From assembly GCF_026340255.1 (NCBI RefSeq), contig NZ_JAPEPJ010000003.1:186001-250000 (forward strand): a stretch of DNA of 64,000 nt. The letters are read 5' to 3'. Below are positions 35,253-43,725 of the stretch, piece after piece. The position numbers were made by a program, and so were the translations under genes. Every line of letters starts with the position of its first letter. The first letter of the stretch is position 1. The stretch is from Streptomyces sp. NBC_01408. GTDB taxonomy: Bacteria > Actinomycetota > Actinomycetes > Streptomycetales > Streptomycetaceae. The notes beneath the pieces are model-generated. The model was not told the origin of the DNA and ran no database searches. It saw only the letters and a program-made list of their open reading frames with translations.

Positions 35253-36533
35253 GTGACCGACGCCCATGAGACCGCAGCACACCTGCGCACCACCACCGGG
35301 GGCGGCCCCCCGGACGACGAAGCTCCGTCCGATGGGCTGCCGATCCCCTTGCTGGAGCCCCGTGAGGGCATCCCTCCGGTCGTCGCCGACGAGGACGCGC
35401 TCGCCCGGGTGGTCGCGGCCTTCGCCGCGGGCACCGGGCCCGTCGCCGTCGACGCCGAGCGGGCCTCCGGATACCGCTACGGCCAGCGCGCCTACCTGGT
35501 GCAGCTGCGCCGCGAGGGCGCGGGATCCGCACTGATCGACCCGGTCGGCTGCCCCGACCTGTCCACACTGGGCGAGGCCCTGTCCGGCACCGAGTGGATC
35601 CTGCACGCCGCCACCCAGGACCTCCCCTGCCTGCGCGAAATAGGCATGGTGCCCACCTCCCTGTTCGACACCGAGCTGGCCGGCCGCCTGGCCGGCTTCC
35701 CGCGGGTCGGACTCGGCGCGATGGTCGAGAGCGTGCTCGGCTACGCGCTGGAGAAGGGCCACTCCGCCGTCGACTGGTCCACCCGCCCGCTTCCCGAGCC
35801 GTGGCTTCGCTACGCCGCCCTGGACGTGGAGCTGCTGGTGGACCTGCGGGACGCGCTGGAGAAGGAGCTGGACCGGCAGGGCAAGCTGGAATGGGCCCGC
35901 CAGGAGTTCGACGCCATCGCCTCCGCACCGCCCGCACCGCCCCGCAAGGACCCCTGGCGCCGTACGTCCGGGATGCACAAGGTGCGCCGCCGCCGGCAGA
36001 TGGCGGTCGTCCGGGAGCTGTGGGAGTCCCGGGACCGGATCGCACAGCGGCGTGACGTGTCCCCCGGCAAGGTGCTGGGCGACGCGGCGATCGTCGAGGC
36101 CGCTCTCGCCCTCCCCGCGGACGCGCAGGCCCTGTCCGCCCTGCCCGGCTACGGGCAGCGCATGGGCCGGCGCCAGCTGGAGCAGTGGATGGCGGCCGTG
36201 GACCGGGCGAAGGCCCTGCCCGAGAACGCGCTGCCGCAGCCGGGTGCGACCCCGTCCGGCCCGCCGCCGCCGCGCTCCTGGGCCGACAAGGACCCGGTGG
36301 CCGCGGCCCGGCTGTCGGCGGCCCGCGCGGCCGTCTCCGAGCTGGCCGAGGGGCTGAACCTGCCCCAGGAGAACCTGATCACCCCGGACACGGTCCGCAG
36401 GCTCTGCTGGGAGCCGCCGCAGCGGCTCGAAGCGGACGCGGTGGCGCAGGCCCTGGCGGGCTACGGCGCGCGCCCCTGGCAGATCGAGCAGGTGACCCAG
36501 GCGCTGGTCACGGCCCTGGCCGTGACCGCCTGA
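35253..36533 (+). CDS. rnd: Ribonuclease D-like 3'-5' exonuclease with HRDC domain
   Basis: 426 residues. DEDDy exonuclease: ExoI VAVDAERASGYRY, ExoII HAATQDLPCLREIG, ExoIII RYAALDVELLVDL with the Tyr-x3-Asp pattern. An HRDC domain follows (about 235-315; RVELWESRDRIAQRRDVSPGKVL-type helices). RNase D trims tRNA and other structured RNA 3' ends. The N-terminal 35 residues are Thr/Gly/Pro-rich and probably disordered. GTG 35253 fits a leaderless transcript. Confidence 0.93.
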   Translation: MTDAHETAAHLRTTTGGGPPDDEAPSDGLPIPLLEPREGIPPVVADEDALARVVAAFAAGTGPVAVDAERASGYRYGQRAYLVQLRREGAGSALIDPVGCPDLSTLGEALSGTEWILHAATQDLPCLREIGMVPTSLFDTELAGRLAGFPRVGLGAMVESVLGYALEKGHSAVDWSTRPLPEPWLRYAALDVELLVDLRDALEKELDRQGKLEWARQEFDAIASAPPAPPRKDPWRRTSGMHKVRRRRQMAVVRELWESRDRIAQRRDVSPGKVLGDAAIVEAALALPADAQALSALPGYGQRMGRRQLEQWMAAVDRAKALPENALPQPGATPSGPPPPRSWADKDPVAAARLSAARAAVSELAEGLNLPQENLITPDTVRRLCWEPPQRLEADAVAQALAGYGARPWQIEQVTQALVTALAVTA

Positions 36534-36554
36534 CACGCACCCGACCCCAGTGGA

Positions 36555-36580
36555 CCCCCGGCCTCAGGCCGGGGGTTTTC
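36555..36580 (+). terminator. Rho-independent terminator after RNase D
   Basis: Perfect 9-bp stem CCCCCGGCC (36555-36563) and GGCCGGGGG (36567-36575) with a TCA loop, followed by TTTTC, 19 bp after the stop. The best intrinsic terminator in the window. Confidence 0.85.
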
Positions 36581-36609
36581 TGTTACGCGCTCATGACACC
36601 CCACATCTT

Positions 36610-36636
36610 TTGAACACGCTCAACAATCGCTAGGTT
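36610..36636 (+). promoter_or_regulatory. Promoter of the ferritin-like gene
   Basis: TTGAAC (36610-36615) and TAGGTT (36631-36636) are separated by 15 bp, and the -10 ends 7 nt before ATG 36644. Probably leaderless. Confidence 0.45.
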
Positions 36637-36643
36637 CTTGAAC

Positions 36644-37384
36644 ATGATCAAAACCGGGTACGCGGCATGGGTGGAAGAGTTCGAGGCCGAGAAGGAGCGC
36701 CGGGCAGCCCTCGGGGACCCCGACTGGCGGGGCGGGGCACACCTGGCCCCCGAGATCGTCCGCAGCATCCAGAAGTTCCAGGTCGGCGAGGACGGGGACG
36801 GCTCCGCGCTCCTCGGCAAGGCGGTCCGCGCGGGCGACCCGGTGTACGCCGAGGCCGCCCGGCTGTTCATCGCTGAGGAGCAGAACCACGCGCGGATGCT
36901 CGCCCTGCTGCTGGCGGCGGGCGGGGCCGGGACCCTGGACGGCCACTGGAGCGACGCGGCCTTCGTCCGGGTGCGCCGGCTGCTCGGGCTGCGGGTGGAG
37001 CTGCTGGTGCTGATGATCGCCGAGGTGGTGGCCCTGGCGTACTACAGGGCGCTGCGCGACGGCGCCGCGGATCCGCTGGTCTCGGAGGTCGCGGGCCGGA
37101 TCCTGGCGGACGAGCGGCGGCACGTCCCCTTCCACTGCCTGCGCCTGCGCGAGGGTCTGGCCCGGCTCCCGCGTCCGGCCAGGCGGGCCGTGACCGCCGG
37201 CTGGCGCGGGCTGCTGTCCTGCGCGGGCCTGCTGGTCGCCGTGGACCACGGCGCGGCCCTGCGCAGCCTGGGGGTGAGCCGCCGCGCCTTCGTGGCGGAG
37301 GTGGTCCGCTCCTCGGCGCCGATGGCCGTGGCGATGGCGGACGGCCCGGCGGCCGGCCCCGCGGCGGTGCCTGCGGCAGTGTGA
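36644..37384 (+). CDS. Ferritin-like di-iron domain protein
   Basis: 246 residues from ATG 36644. A four-helix bundle with two ExxH-type iron motifs: FIAEEQNHARML (about 78-89) and ILADERRHVPFH (about 160-171), plus Glu in the second helix (LMIAEVVALAYYRAL). This pattern marks rubrerythrin/ferritin-like carboxylate di-iron proteins, including AurF-like or fatty-acid-modifying relatives. No signal peptide; the C-terminus is Ala/Pro-rich. It precedes the fadA-fadB operon on the same strand but has its own promoter. Substrate not assignable. Confidence 0.8.
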   Translation: MIKTGYAAWVEEFEAEKERRAALGDPDWRGGAHLAPEIVRSIQKFQVGEDGDGSALLGKAVRAGDPVYAEAARLFIAEEQNHARMLALLLAAGGAGTLDGHWSDAAFVRVRRLLGLRVELLVLMIAEVVALAYYRALRDGAADPLVSEVAGRILADERRHVPFHCLRLREGLARLPRPARRAVTAGWRGLLSCAGLLVAVDHGAALRSLGVSRRAFVAEVVRSSAPMAVAMADGPAAGPAAVPAAV

Positions 37385-37446
37385 CCTTCGCCGCTCCTCG
37401 GGGAGGGGGTGTGCACATGGGTTACCCGCAAGTAGCATGGGCCGGG

Positions 37447-37460
37447 TGAGCGGGCGCTCA
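37447..37460. promoter_or_regulatory. Operator-like palindrome upstream of fadA
   Basis: TGAGCGGGCGCTCA is a perfect 6-2-6 inverted repeat. It sits 8 nt downstream of a possible -10 (TAGCAT, 37433-37438), so a repressor bound here would block the start of the beta-oxidation operon. TetR-type fatty-acid regulators bind palindromes of this kind, but the regulator is not identified. Confidence 0.45.
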
Positions 37461-37522
37461 GCAACGCATGCCGAGCACGCCCCCGCGCAGCAGTGCACAC
37501 CCGCACCTGGAGGAGAGCCAAC

Positions 37523-38749
37523 GTGCCTCGTACCGTCAGGGACGTCGTCTTCGTCGACGGCGTCCGCACCCCGTTCGGCAAGGCGGGCCCGAAGGGCATC
37601 TACAACGAGACCCGCGCCGACGATCTCGTTGTGAAGGCGATCCGGGAGCTGCTGCGCCGCAACCCGGACCTGGACCCCGCGAAGATCGACGAGGTCGCCA
37701 TCGCCGCGACCACGCAGATCGGCGACCAGGGCCTGACGCTGGGCCGTACGGCCGGCATTCTCGCGGGCCTCCCGCAGTCCGTCCCGGGCTACTCGATCGA
37801 CCGCATGTGCGCCGGCGCGCTGACCGCCGTGACCGCCGTCGCGGGCGGCGTGGCCTTCGGTGCCTACGACGTCGCCCTCGCCGGCGGTGTCGAGCACATG
37901 GGCCGCCACCCCATGGGTGAGGGCGTGGACCCGAACCCGCGCTTCGTCTCCGAGAAGCTGGTCGACGAGTCCGCCCTGTTCATGGGCATGACCGCCGAGA
38001 ACCTGCACGACCGGTACCCGACGATCACCAAGCTCCGCGCCGACGAGTACGCCGTGCGCTCGCAGGAGAAGGCCGCCAAGGCGTACGCCGACGGCAAGAT
38101 CCAGCAGGACCTGGTCCCGATCTCGGTGCGCAACACCAACGAGGCGGCCGGTGAGACGGGCTGGGGCCTGGTCACCACCGACGAGCCGATGCGCCCGGGC
38201 ACCACCCTGGAGAACCTGGCCGGCCTGAAGACCCCCTTCCGTACCCACGGCCGGGTCACCGCGGGCAACGCCGCCGGTCTCAACGACGGTGCCACGGCCG
38301 CGATCATCGCCTCCGAGGACTTCGCCCGCGAGAACAACCTCCCGGTCAAGATGCGCCTGGTCTCGTACTCCTTCGCGGGTGTCGAGCCGGAGGTCATGGG
38401 CTACGGCCCGATCCCGGCCACCGAGAAGGCCCTGGCCCAGGCCGGTCTGACGATCGAGGACATCGGCCTCTTCGAGGTCAACGAGGCCTTCGCGGTCCAG
38501 GTCCTCGCGTTCCTGGAGCACTACGGCATCGCCGATGACGACGCCCGCGTGAACCAGTACGGCGGGGCCATCGCCTTCGGCCACCCGCTCGCCTCCTCCG
38601 GCGTGCGCCTGATGACGCAGCTGGCCCGCCAGTTCGAGGAGCAGCCGCACGTCCGCTACGGCCTGACCACCATGTGCGTCGGCTTCGGCATGGGCGCCAC
38701 GGTCATCTGGGAGAACCCGAACTTCAACGCCGAGGGAGACTCCAAGTGA
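37523..38749 (+). CDS. fadA: Acetyl-CoA C-acyltransferase (3-ketoacyl-CoA thiolase)
   Basis: 408 residues from GTG 37523, with GGAGGAGAG at 37509-37517. Catalyses the thiolytic last step of beta-oxidation. Nucleophilic Cys in IDRMCAGALTAV, FEVNEAF, the His in GAIAFGHPLASSG and the second Cys in TTMCVGFGMG are all present. The stop overlaps the start of fadB (GTGA), so the two subunits of the trifunctional complex are translated in step. Confidence 0.96.
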   Translation: MPRTVRDVVFVDGVRTPFGKAGPKGIYNETRADDLVVKAIRELLRRNPDLDPAKIDEVAIAATTQIGDQGLTLGRTAGILAGLPQSVPGYSIDRMCAGALTAVTAVAGGVAFGAYDVALAGGVEHMGRHPMGEGVDPNPRFVSEKLVDESALFMGMTAENLHDRYPTITKLRADEYAVRSQEKAAKAYADGKIQQDLVPISVRNTNEAAGETGWGLVTTDEPMRPGTTLENLAGLKTPFRTHGRVTAGNAAGLNDGATAAIIASEDFARENNLPVKMRLVSYSFAGVEPEVMGYGPIPATEKALAQAGLTIEDIGLFEVNEAFAVQVLAFLEHYGIADDDARVNQYGGAIAFGHPLASSGVRLMTQLARQFEEQPHVRYGLTTMCVGFGMGATVIWENPNFNAEGDSK

Positions 38750-40884
38750 GCACCACCGCTGAGCTCCTGAAGGGTGCGGCCGAGCTGTTCCCGGACGAGG
38801 TCGTCACGTCCGCGCACGTCCGCCACCTGGATCTGCCGTACGGCGCCGGGCGCTTCGCGCTCGTCACGCTGGACAACGGCTTCGACCACACCAAGCCGAC
38901 CACCTTCGGCCCGCAGTCCCTCGCCAACCTGAACGCGGCGATCGACCAGGTCGAGCAGGAGGCCCTCGCGGGCTCCATCGTCGGCGCGGGCATCACCGGC
39001 AAGCCGTTCATCTTCGCGGTCGGCGCCGACCTCAAGGGCGTCGAGCTGCTGAAGAAGCACGACGAGGCGCTCGCCATCGGCAAGGGCGGCCACGACGTCT
39101 TCAAGCGTCTCGCGGCCCTCGCGGTCCCGACCTTCGCCTACTACAACGGCGCGGCGATGGGCGGCGGTGTCGAGGTCGGTCTGCACTGCAGCTACCGCAC
39201 CGTCTCCAAGGCCATCCCGGCCTTCTCGCTGCCCGAGGTCTTCCTCGGCCTGGTCCCCGGCTGGGGCGGCTGCGCCCTGCTGCCGAACCTGATCGGCGCG
39301 GAGCGCGCGATCTCGGTGATCATCGAGAACTCGCTGAACCAGAACCGCCAGCTCAAGGGCAAGCAGGTCTTCGAACTCGGCATCGCGGACGCGATCTTCG
39401 AGGGCGCGGACTTCCTGGAGCAGTCCCTCATCTGGACCGCGAAGGTCCTCAAGGGCGACACCGAGGTCGTACGCGCCGAGGTCGAGCGCGGCGAGGTCTG
39501 GGACGCGGCCGTGGCCAAGGGCCGCGCCATCGCCGACTCCAAGGTGCACGGCGCCGCCCCGGCCGCCTACCGCGCGCTGGACATCATCGCCGCGGCCAAG
39601 GACGGCGACCTCCAGGCCGGCTTCGACGCCGAGGACACCGCCCTCGCGGACCTCATCATGGGCGGCGAGCTGCGCTCCGGAATCTACGCCTTCAACCTGG
39701 TGCAGAAGCGCGCCAAGCGCCCGGCCGGCGCCCCGGACAAGTCCCTGGCCCGTCCGGTCACCAAGGTCGGCGTCGTCGGCGCGGGCCTGATGGCCTCTCA
39801 GCTGGCGCTGCTCTTCCTGCGCCGCCTGGAGGTGCCGGTGGTCCTCACCGACATCGACCAGGAGCGCGTGGACAAGGGCGTGGGCTACGTCCACGCCGAG
39901 ATCCAGAAGCTGCTCGGCAAGGGCCGCATCAACCAGGACAAGGCCAACCGCCTGACCGCCCTGGTGACCGGCGTCCTGGACAAGGCCGAGGGCTTCGCGG
40001 ACGCGGACTTCATCATCGAGGCCGTGTTCGAGGAGATGTCCGTCAAGCAGAAGGTGTTCGCGGAGGTCGAGGCGGTCGCCCCGGCGCACGCGATCCTCGC
40101 CACCAACACCTCCTCGCTGTCGGTGTCGGAGATGGCCTCCAAGCTCCAGCACCCGGAGCGCGTGGTCGGCTTCCACTTCTTCAACCCGGTCGCGATCCTC
40201 CCGCTGCTGGAGATCGTCCGCGGTGAGCAGACCGACGACGCCTCGCTGGCCACGGCCTTCGGTGTCGCCAAGAAGCTGAAGAAGACCGCGGTCCTCACCA
40301 AGGACGCCCCGGCGTTCGTCGTGAACCGCATCCTGACCCGCTTCATGGGCGAGATCCAGAACGTCATCGACGAGGGCACCCCGGTGGTCACCGCCGAGAA
40401 GGCCATCGAGCCGCTCGGCCTGCCGATGTCCCCGCTGGTGCTCCTGGAGCTCGTCGGCCCGGCGATCGGTCTGCACGTCTCCGAGACCCTGAACCGCGCC
40501 TTCCCGGAGCGCTTCACCGTCTCCCCGAACCTGGCGGCCGTGGTCAAGGCCGGCAAGCGCGGCTTCTACGTCTACAAGGCGGAGAACGGCTTCAAGCCGG
40601 AGCTCGACCCCGAGGTCGCCGCGCTCCTGGTGCAGGGCGACAGCGTCCTGACCGAGGAGCAGGTCCGCGACCGCGTCCTGGACGCGGTGGCGCAGGAGAT
40701 CGGCCTGATGCTGGAGGAGGGTGTCGTGGCCGAGGCCCAGGACATCGACCTCTGCCTCATCACCGGTGCGGGCTGGCCCTTCCACCTGGGCGGCATCACG
40801 CCGTACCTGGACCGTGAGGGCGTCTCCGAGCGCGTCAACGGCAAGAAGTTCCTGGCTCCCGGACTGGCGAGCGTCCCCGCCTAG
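38746..40884 (+). CDS. fadB: Fatty oxidation complex alpha subunit (enoyl-CoA hydratase / 3-hydroxyacyl-CoA dehydrogenase)
   Basis: 712 residues from a GTG overlapping fadA. N-terminal crotonase domain: FIFAVGADLKG oxyanion loop and YYNGAAMGGGVEVGLHCSYR, with catalytic Glu in LPEVFLGLVPGWGG. From about 340 a Rossmann domain KVGVVGAGLMASQLALLF, then ATNTSSLSVSEM, the catalytic His in VGFHFFNPVAILPLLE and DAPAFVVNRIL. Performs hydration and NAD-dependent oxidation in beta-oxidation and channels product to FadA. Followed by a hairpin terminator. Confidence 0.95.
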   Translation: MSTTAELLKGAAELFPDEVVTSAHVRHLDLPYGAGRFALVTLDNGFDHTKPTTFGPQSLANLNAAIDQVEQEALAGSIVGAGITGKPFIFAVGADLKGVELLKKHDEALAIGKGGHDVFKRLAALAVPTFAYYNGAAMGGGVEVGLHCSYRTVSKAIPAFSLPEVFLGLVPGWGGCALLPNLIGAERAISVIIENSLNQNRQLKGKQVFELGIADAIFEGADFLEQSLIWTAKVLKGDTEVVRAEVERGEVWDAAVAKGRAIADSKVHGAAPAAYRALDIIAAAKDGDLQAGFDAEDTALADLIMGGELRSGIYAFNLVQKRAKRPAGAPDKSLARPVTKVGVVGAGLMASQLALLFLRRLEVPVVLTDIDQERVDKGVGYVHAEIQKLLGKGRINQDKANRLTALVTGVLDKAEGFADADFIIEAVFEEMSVKQKVFAEVEAVAPAHAILATNTSSLSVSEMASKLQHPERVVGFHFFNPVAILPLLEIVRGEQTDDASLATAFGVAKKLKKTAVLTKDAPAFVVNRILTRFMGEIQNVIDEGTPVVTAEKAIEPLGLPMSPLVLLELVGPAIGLHVSETLNRAFPERFTVSPNLAAVVKAGKRGFYVYKAENGFKPELDPEVAALLVQGDSVLTEEQVRDRVLDAVAQEIGLMLEEGVVAEAQDIDLCLITGAGWPFHLGGITPYLDREGVSERVNGKKFLAPGLASVPA

Positions 40885-40915
40885 TCCGGCCCGCAGACAG
40901 GCGTTTCACGGCTCG

Positions 40916-40942
40916 GCCCGCCCCTTCCGAGGGGCGGGCTTC
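40916..40942 (+). terminator. Terminator after fadB
   Basis: GCCCGCCCC (40916-40924) and GGGGCGGGC (40931-40939) form a perfect 9-bp stem with a TTCCGA loop, then TTC. Ends the fadAB transcript. Confidence 0.7.
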
Positions 40943-40961
40943 GGCCATTCGAATACGTGTC

Positions 40962-40967
40962 TAAGAT
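40962..40967 (+). promoter_or_regulatory. -10 box of the LCP gene
   Basis: TAAGAT, a good Streptomyces -10, ends 8 nt before ATG 40976 without a ribosome site, suggesting a leaderless mRNA. Confidence 0.45.
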
Positions 40968-40975
40968 TCACCCCC

Positions 40976-42013
40976 ATGACGGAAAAGCACGCGCGGCCCA
41001 GGCGCCGCCGCCGCATTCTGCGGATCACCCTTCTGCTGGTCGCCGTGCTGATCCTGGGCGCGGCCGGCGCGGGCTGGTGGACGTACAGCCACCTCAACGG
41101 CAACATCGACAGCGTCGACCTGGACCAGGCGATCGGCGACAACCGGCCGCAGAAGGTCGTGGCGGGCGCGCAGAACGTCCTGGTGCTCGGCTCCGATTCG
41201 CGGGCCGGGGCCAACGGGGACCTCGACCACGGCGACGTCAGCGGCACCCGCTCGGACACCACGATGCTGGTGCACATACCCGAGGGCCGGTCCAAGGCCA
41301 CCGCGGTCAGCATCCCCCGCGACACCCTGGTCACCCGGCCCGAGTGCAAGGCCGCCGACGGCAAGACGGTGCCGTCCCAGAAGCGGGCCATGTTCAACGC
41401 GATTTACGGTCTCGGCGGTCCGGCCTGCGTGGTCAAGACCGTGGAGGAGATGTCCGGGGTCCGCGTGGACCACTTCGTCGAGGTGGACTTCGCCGGGTTC
41501 AAGGGCCTGGTGGACGCCCTCGGCGGGGTCACCGTCACCCTGGACAAGCCGATGACCGGTGCCAAGGGCGGCCTCAAACTGGACGCGGGCACGCACCGGC
41601 TGAACGGGACCGACTCGCTCAAGTTCGTCCGTACCCGCTACGGCTACGGCGACGGCAGCGACCTCGGACGCATAGGTCTCCAGCAGCAGTTCATGATGGC
41701 GATGCTGTCCGAGATCAAGAAGCAGGACGCCCTGGGCAACCCGGCGCGCCTCTACAAGCTCGCCGACGCCGGGACGAAGTCGCTGACGACCGACTCCGAC
41801 CTCGCCTCGCTCACCGCGCTGTCCGACTTCGCGCAGAGCATGAAGGGCGTGGACCCCGACACCATGCAGACGATCATGCTGCCGGTCGCCTACGACAAGG
41901 TGGACCCCAACCGCGTGATCGCCGCGGAGCCGCAGGCGACCCAACTGTGGGATGCCCTGCGCAAGGACCAGCCGGTCCCGGAGTCGGCGAAGAAGTCCCC
42001 GGCCAAGGGCTGA
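40976..42013 (+). CDS. LytR-CpsA-Psr (LCP) family protein
   Basis: 345 residues. Short basic cytoplasmic start, one membrane span (ITLLLVAVLILGAAGAGWW, about 17-35), then an extracellular LCP domain: NVLVLGSDSRAG, GTRSDTTMLVHIP, TAVSIPRDTLV, FVEVDFAGFKGLVDALGGV and FVRTRYGYGDGSDLGRIGLQQQ with the substrate-binding Arg residues. LCP enzymes transfer lipid-linked glycopolymers to peptidoglycan. It lacks a C-terminal LytR_C domain. Confidence 0.93.
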   Translation: MTEKHARPRRRRRILRITLLLVAVLILGAAGAGWWTYSHLNGNIDSVDLDQAIGDNRPQKVVAGAQNVLVLGSDSRAGANGDLDHGDVSGTRSDTTMLVHIPEGRSKATAVSIPRDTLVTRPECKAADGKTVPSQKRAMFNAIYGLGGPACVVKTVEEMSGVRVDHFVEVDFAGFKGLVDALGGVTVTLDKPMTGAKGGLKLDAGTHRLNGTDSLKFVRTRYGYGDGSDLGRIGLQQQFMMAMLSEIKKQDALGNPARLYKLADAGTKSLTTDSDLASLTALSDFAQSMKGVDPDTMQTIMLPVAYDKVDPNRVIAAEPQATQLWDALRKDQPVPESAKKSPAKG

Positions 42014-42033
42014 CGGGGGCCCGCGCACACGGA

Positions 42034-42064
42034 GCCGGCCGTACGGGTGACCCGTACGGCCGGC
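42034..42064. terminator. Bidirectional terminator between LCP gene and permease
   Basis: Perfect 14-bp stem GCCGGCCGTACGGG (42034-42047) and its complement (42051-42064) with a TGA loop, flanked by TTCGGGCTTCG. It serves both convergent genes. Confidence 0.75.
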
Positions 42065-42077
42065 TTCGGGCTTCGCG

Positions 42078-43574
42078 CTAGAACTTCGCGTCCTGGCCGG
42101 CCTTGCCGAGGCGGCTGTGCTGGCGTCCGTACAGGAAGTAGACGACGATGCCGATCGCCATCCAGATCCCGAAGCGGATCCAGGTCTCGGCCGGCAGGTT
42201 GAGCATCAGCCAGAGCGAGGCCGCGATCGACAGGATCGGGACGAACGGCACCCACGGGGTGCGGAAGGCCCGGTGCAGGTCGGGGCGGGTCCGGCGCAGG
42301 ACGATCACGCCGAGGGCGACCACCACGAAGGCGAACAGGGTGCCGATGTTCACCAGTTCCGCGAGCTTCTCCAGGCTGGTGAAGCCCGCGACGACTGCGA
42401 TGACCCCACCGAGCAGCATGGTCGCCCGGTACGGCGTGCGGTACTTGGGGTGGGTGACGGAGAAGACGCGCGGCAGCAGTCCGTCACGGCTCATCGCGAA
42501 GAACACGCGGGTCTGGCCGAGCAACAGGATCATGCACACCGTGATCAGACCGACGGACGCCCCGAGGCTGATGGCGCCGGCGAAGAACGGCTGGTTCACG
42601 GATTTGAAGGCCTCTGCGAGAGGCGCGCTGGGCGACATCTCCGAATACTTCTGCATGCCGGTGACCACCAGCGTCACGGCGACGTAGAGCACCGTGCAGA
42701 TCAGCAGCGAGCCGAGAATGCCGCGTGGCATGTCCCGCTGGGGGTTCTTGGTCTCCTCGGCCGCGGTGGCCACGACGTCGAAGCCGATGAAGGCGAAGAA
42801 GATGAGGGAGGCCGCGGTGAAGATGCCCATGACGCCGAAGTTGGTGGGCGCGTAGCCGAACAGCAGCTGGACCAGTGGCGCGTGCAGGCCGCCGCCCGCC
42901 GCCTGCGGCTCGGCCGGAGGGATGAACGGCGAGTAGTTGTCGGCCTTGATGAAGAACAGACCGGCGATGATGACCAGCATCACCACGGTGACCTTGATGG
43001 CGACCACGACGGCGGTGATCCGCGCCGAGAGCTTCGTCCCGACGACCAGGACCGCGGTCAGCGCCAGGATCAGCAGGAAGGCCAGCAGGTCGAAGGTTCC
43101 TCCCGCGTCGGGCCCGGAGAGCGCGACCGGCAGGTCCCAGCCGAGGTTGGTGTCCATGAGGTGGCGCACGTACCCGGACCAGCCCACCGCCACGACGGCG
43201 GTGCCGAGCGCGAACTCCAGCACCAGGTCCCAGCCGATGATCCAGGCGGGCAACTCACCGATCGAGGCGTACGAGAAGGTGTAGGCCGAGCCGGCCACCG
43301 GAACGGTGGAGGCGAACTCGGCGTAGCAGAGCGCCGCCAGGGCGCAGACGATGCCCGCCGCCACGAAGGCGAGGGCGGTGGCGGGTCCGGCGTTGTTCCG
43401 GGCCGCGATGCCCGTAAGGACGAAGATGCCGGTGCCGATGATGACACCCACACCGAACACCGTCAGGTCCCAGGCGGAGAGCGATTTCCGGAGGGCGTGT
43501 TCCGGCTCCTCCGTGTCGCGGATGGACTGCTCCACCGTCTTGGTGCGGAAGGGGCTGTTCATATCCCTACTCAC
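42078..43574 (-). CDS. APC-family amino acid permease
   Basis: 498 residues from GTG 43574, chosen for GGAGG 8 nt upstream; ATG 43562 lacks one. About twelve membrane spans. Cationic amino acid transporter signatures: LTVFGVGVIIGTGIFVLTG (first span with the substrate-binding G-x-G), LCYAEFASTVPVAGSAYTFSY, and FIGFDVVATAAEETKNPQRDMP. The cytoplasmic N-terminus (SIRDTEEPEHALRKSLS) resembles the YfnA/CAT group. Substrate not assignable. Lies downstream of dxs on the same strand but separated by a long hairpin. Confidence 0.93.
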   Translation of the reverse strand: MSRDMNSPFRTKTVEQSIRDTEEPEHALRKSLSAWDLTVFGVGVIIGTGIFVLTGIAARNNAGPATALAFVAAGIVCALAALCYAEFASTVPVAGSAYTFSYASIGELPAWIIGWDLVLEFALGTAVVAVGWSGYVRHLMDTNLGWDLPVALSGPDAGGTFDLLAFLLILALTAVLVVGTKLSARITAVVVAIKVTVVMLVIIAGLFFIKADNYSPFIPPAEPQAAGGGLHAPLVQLLFGYAPTNFGVMGIFTAASLIFFAFIGFDVVATAAEETKNPQRDMPRGILGSLLICTVLYVAVTLVVTGMQKYSEMSPSAPLAEAFKSVNQPFFAGAISLGASVGLITVCMILLLGQTRVFFAMSRDGLLPRVFSVTHPKYRTPYRATMLLGGVIAVVAGFTSLEKLAELVNIGTLFAFVVVALGVIVLRRTRPDLHRAFRTPWVPFVPILSIAASLWLMLNLPAETWIRFGIWMAIGIVVYFLYGRQHSRLGKAGQDAKF

Positions 43575-43609
43575 CAACGCACCTCCGAACAGGTGTCGAC
43601 GCACGCGAA

Positions 43610-43651
43610 CGGGCCGGGAGGCCCACTCCTCAAGAGTGATCTCCCGGCCCG
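43610..43651 (-). terminator. Hairpin between dxs and the permease gene
   Basis: CGGGCCGGGAG (43610-43620) and CTCCCGGCCCG (43641-43651) form an 11-bp stem whose loop holds a second stem CACTC/GAGTG. It may terminate dxs or act as a leader structure for the permease, whose start is 36 nt further on. Confidence 0.55.
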
Positions 43652-43725
43652 TGACGTGCAACCGCGCGGCGGTCCAGGCAATGCCGTCGAGTGGTCGTAC
43701 CGGACTTCGACGGCCCGCCCGGGGT

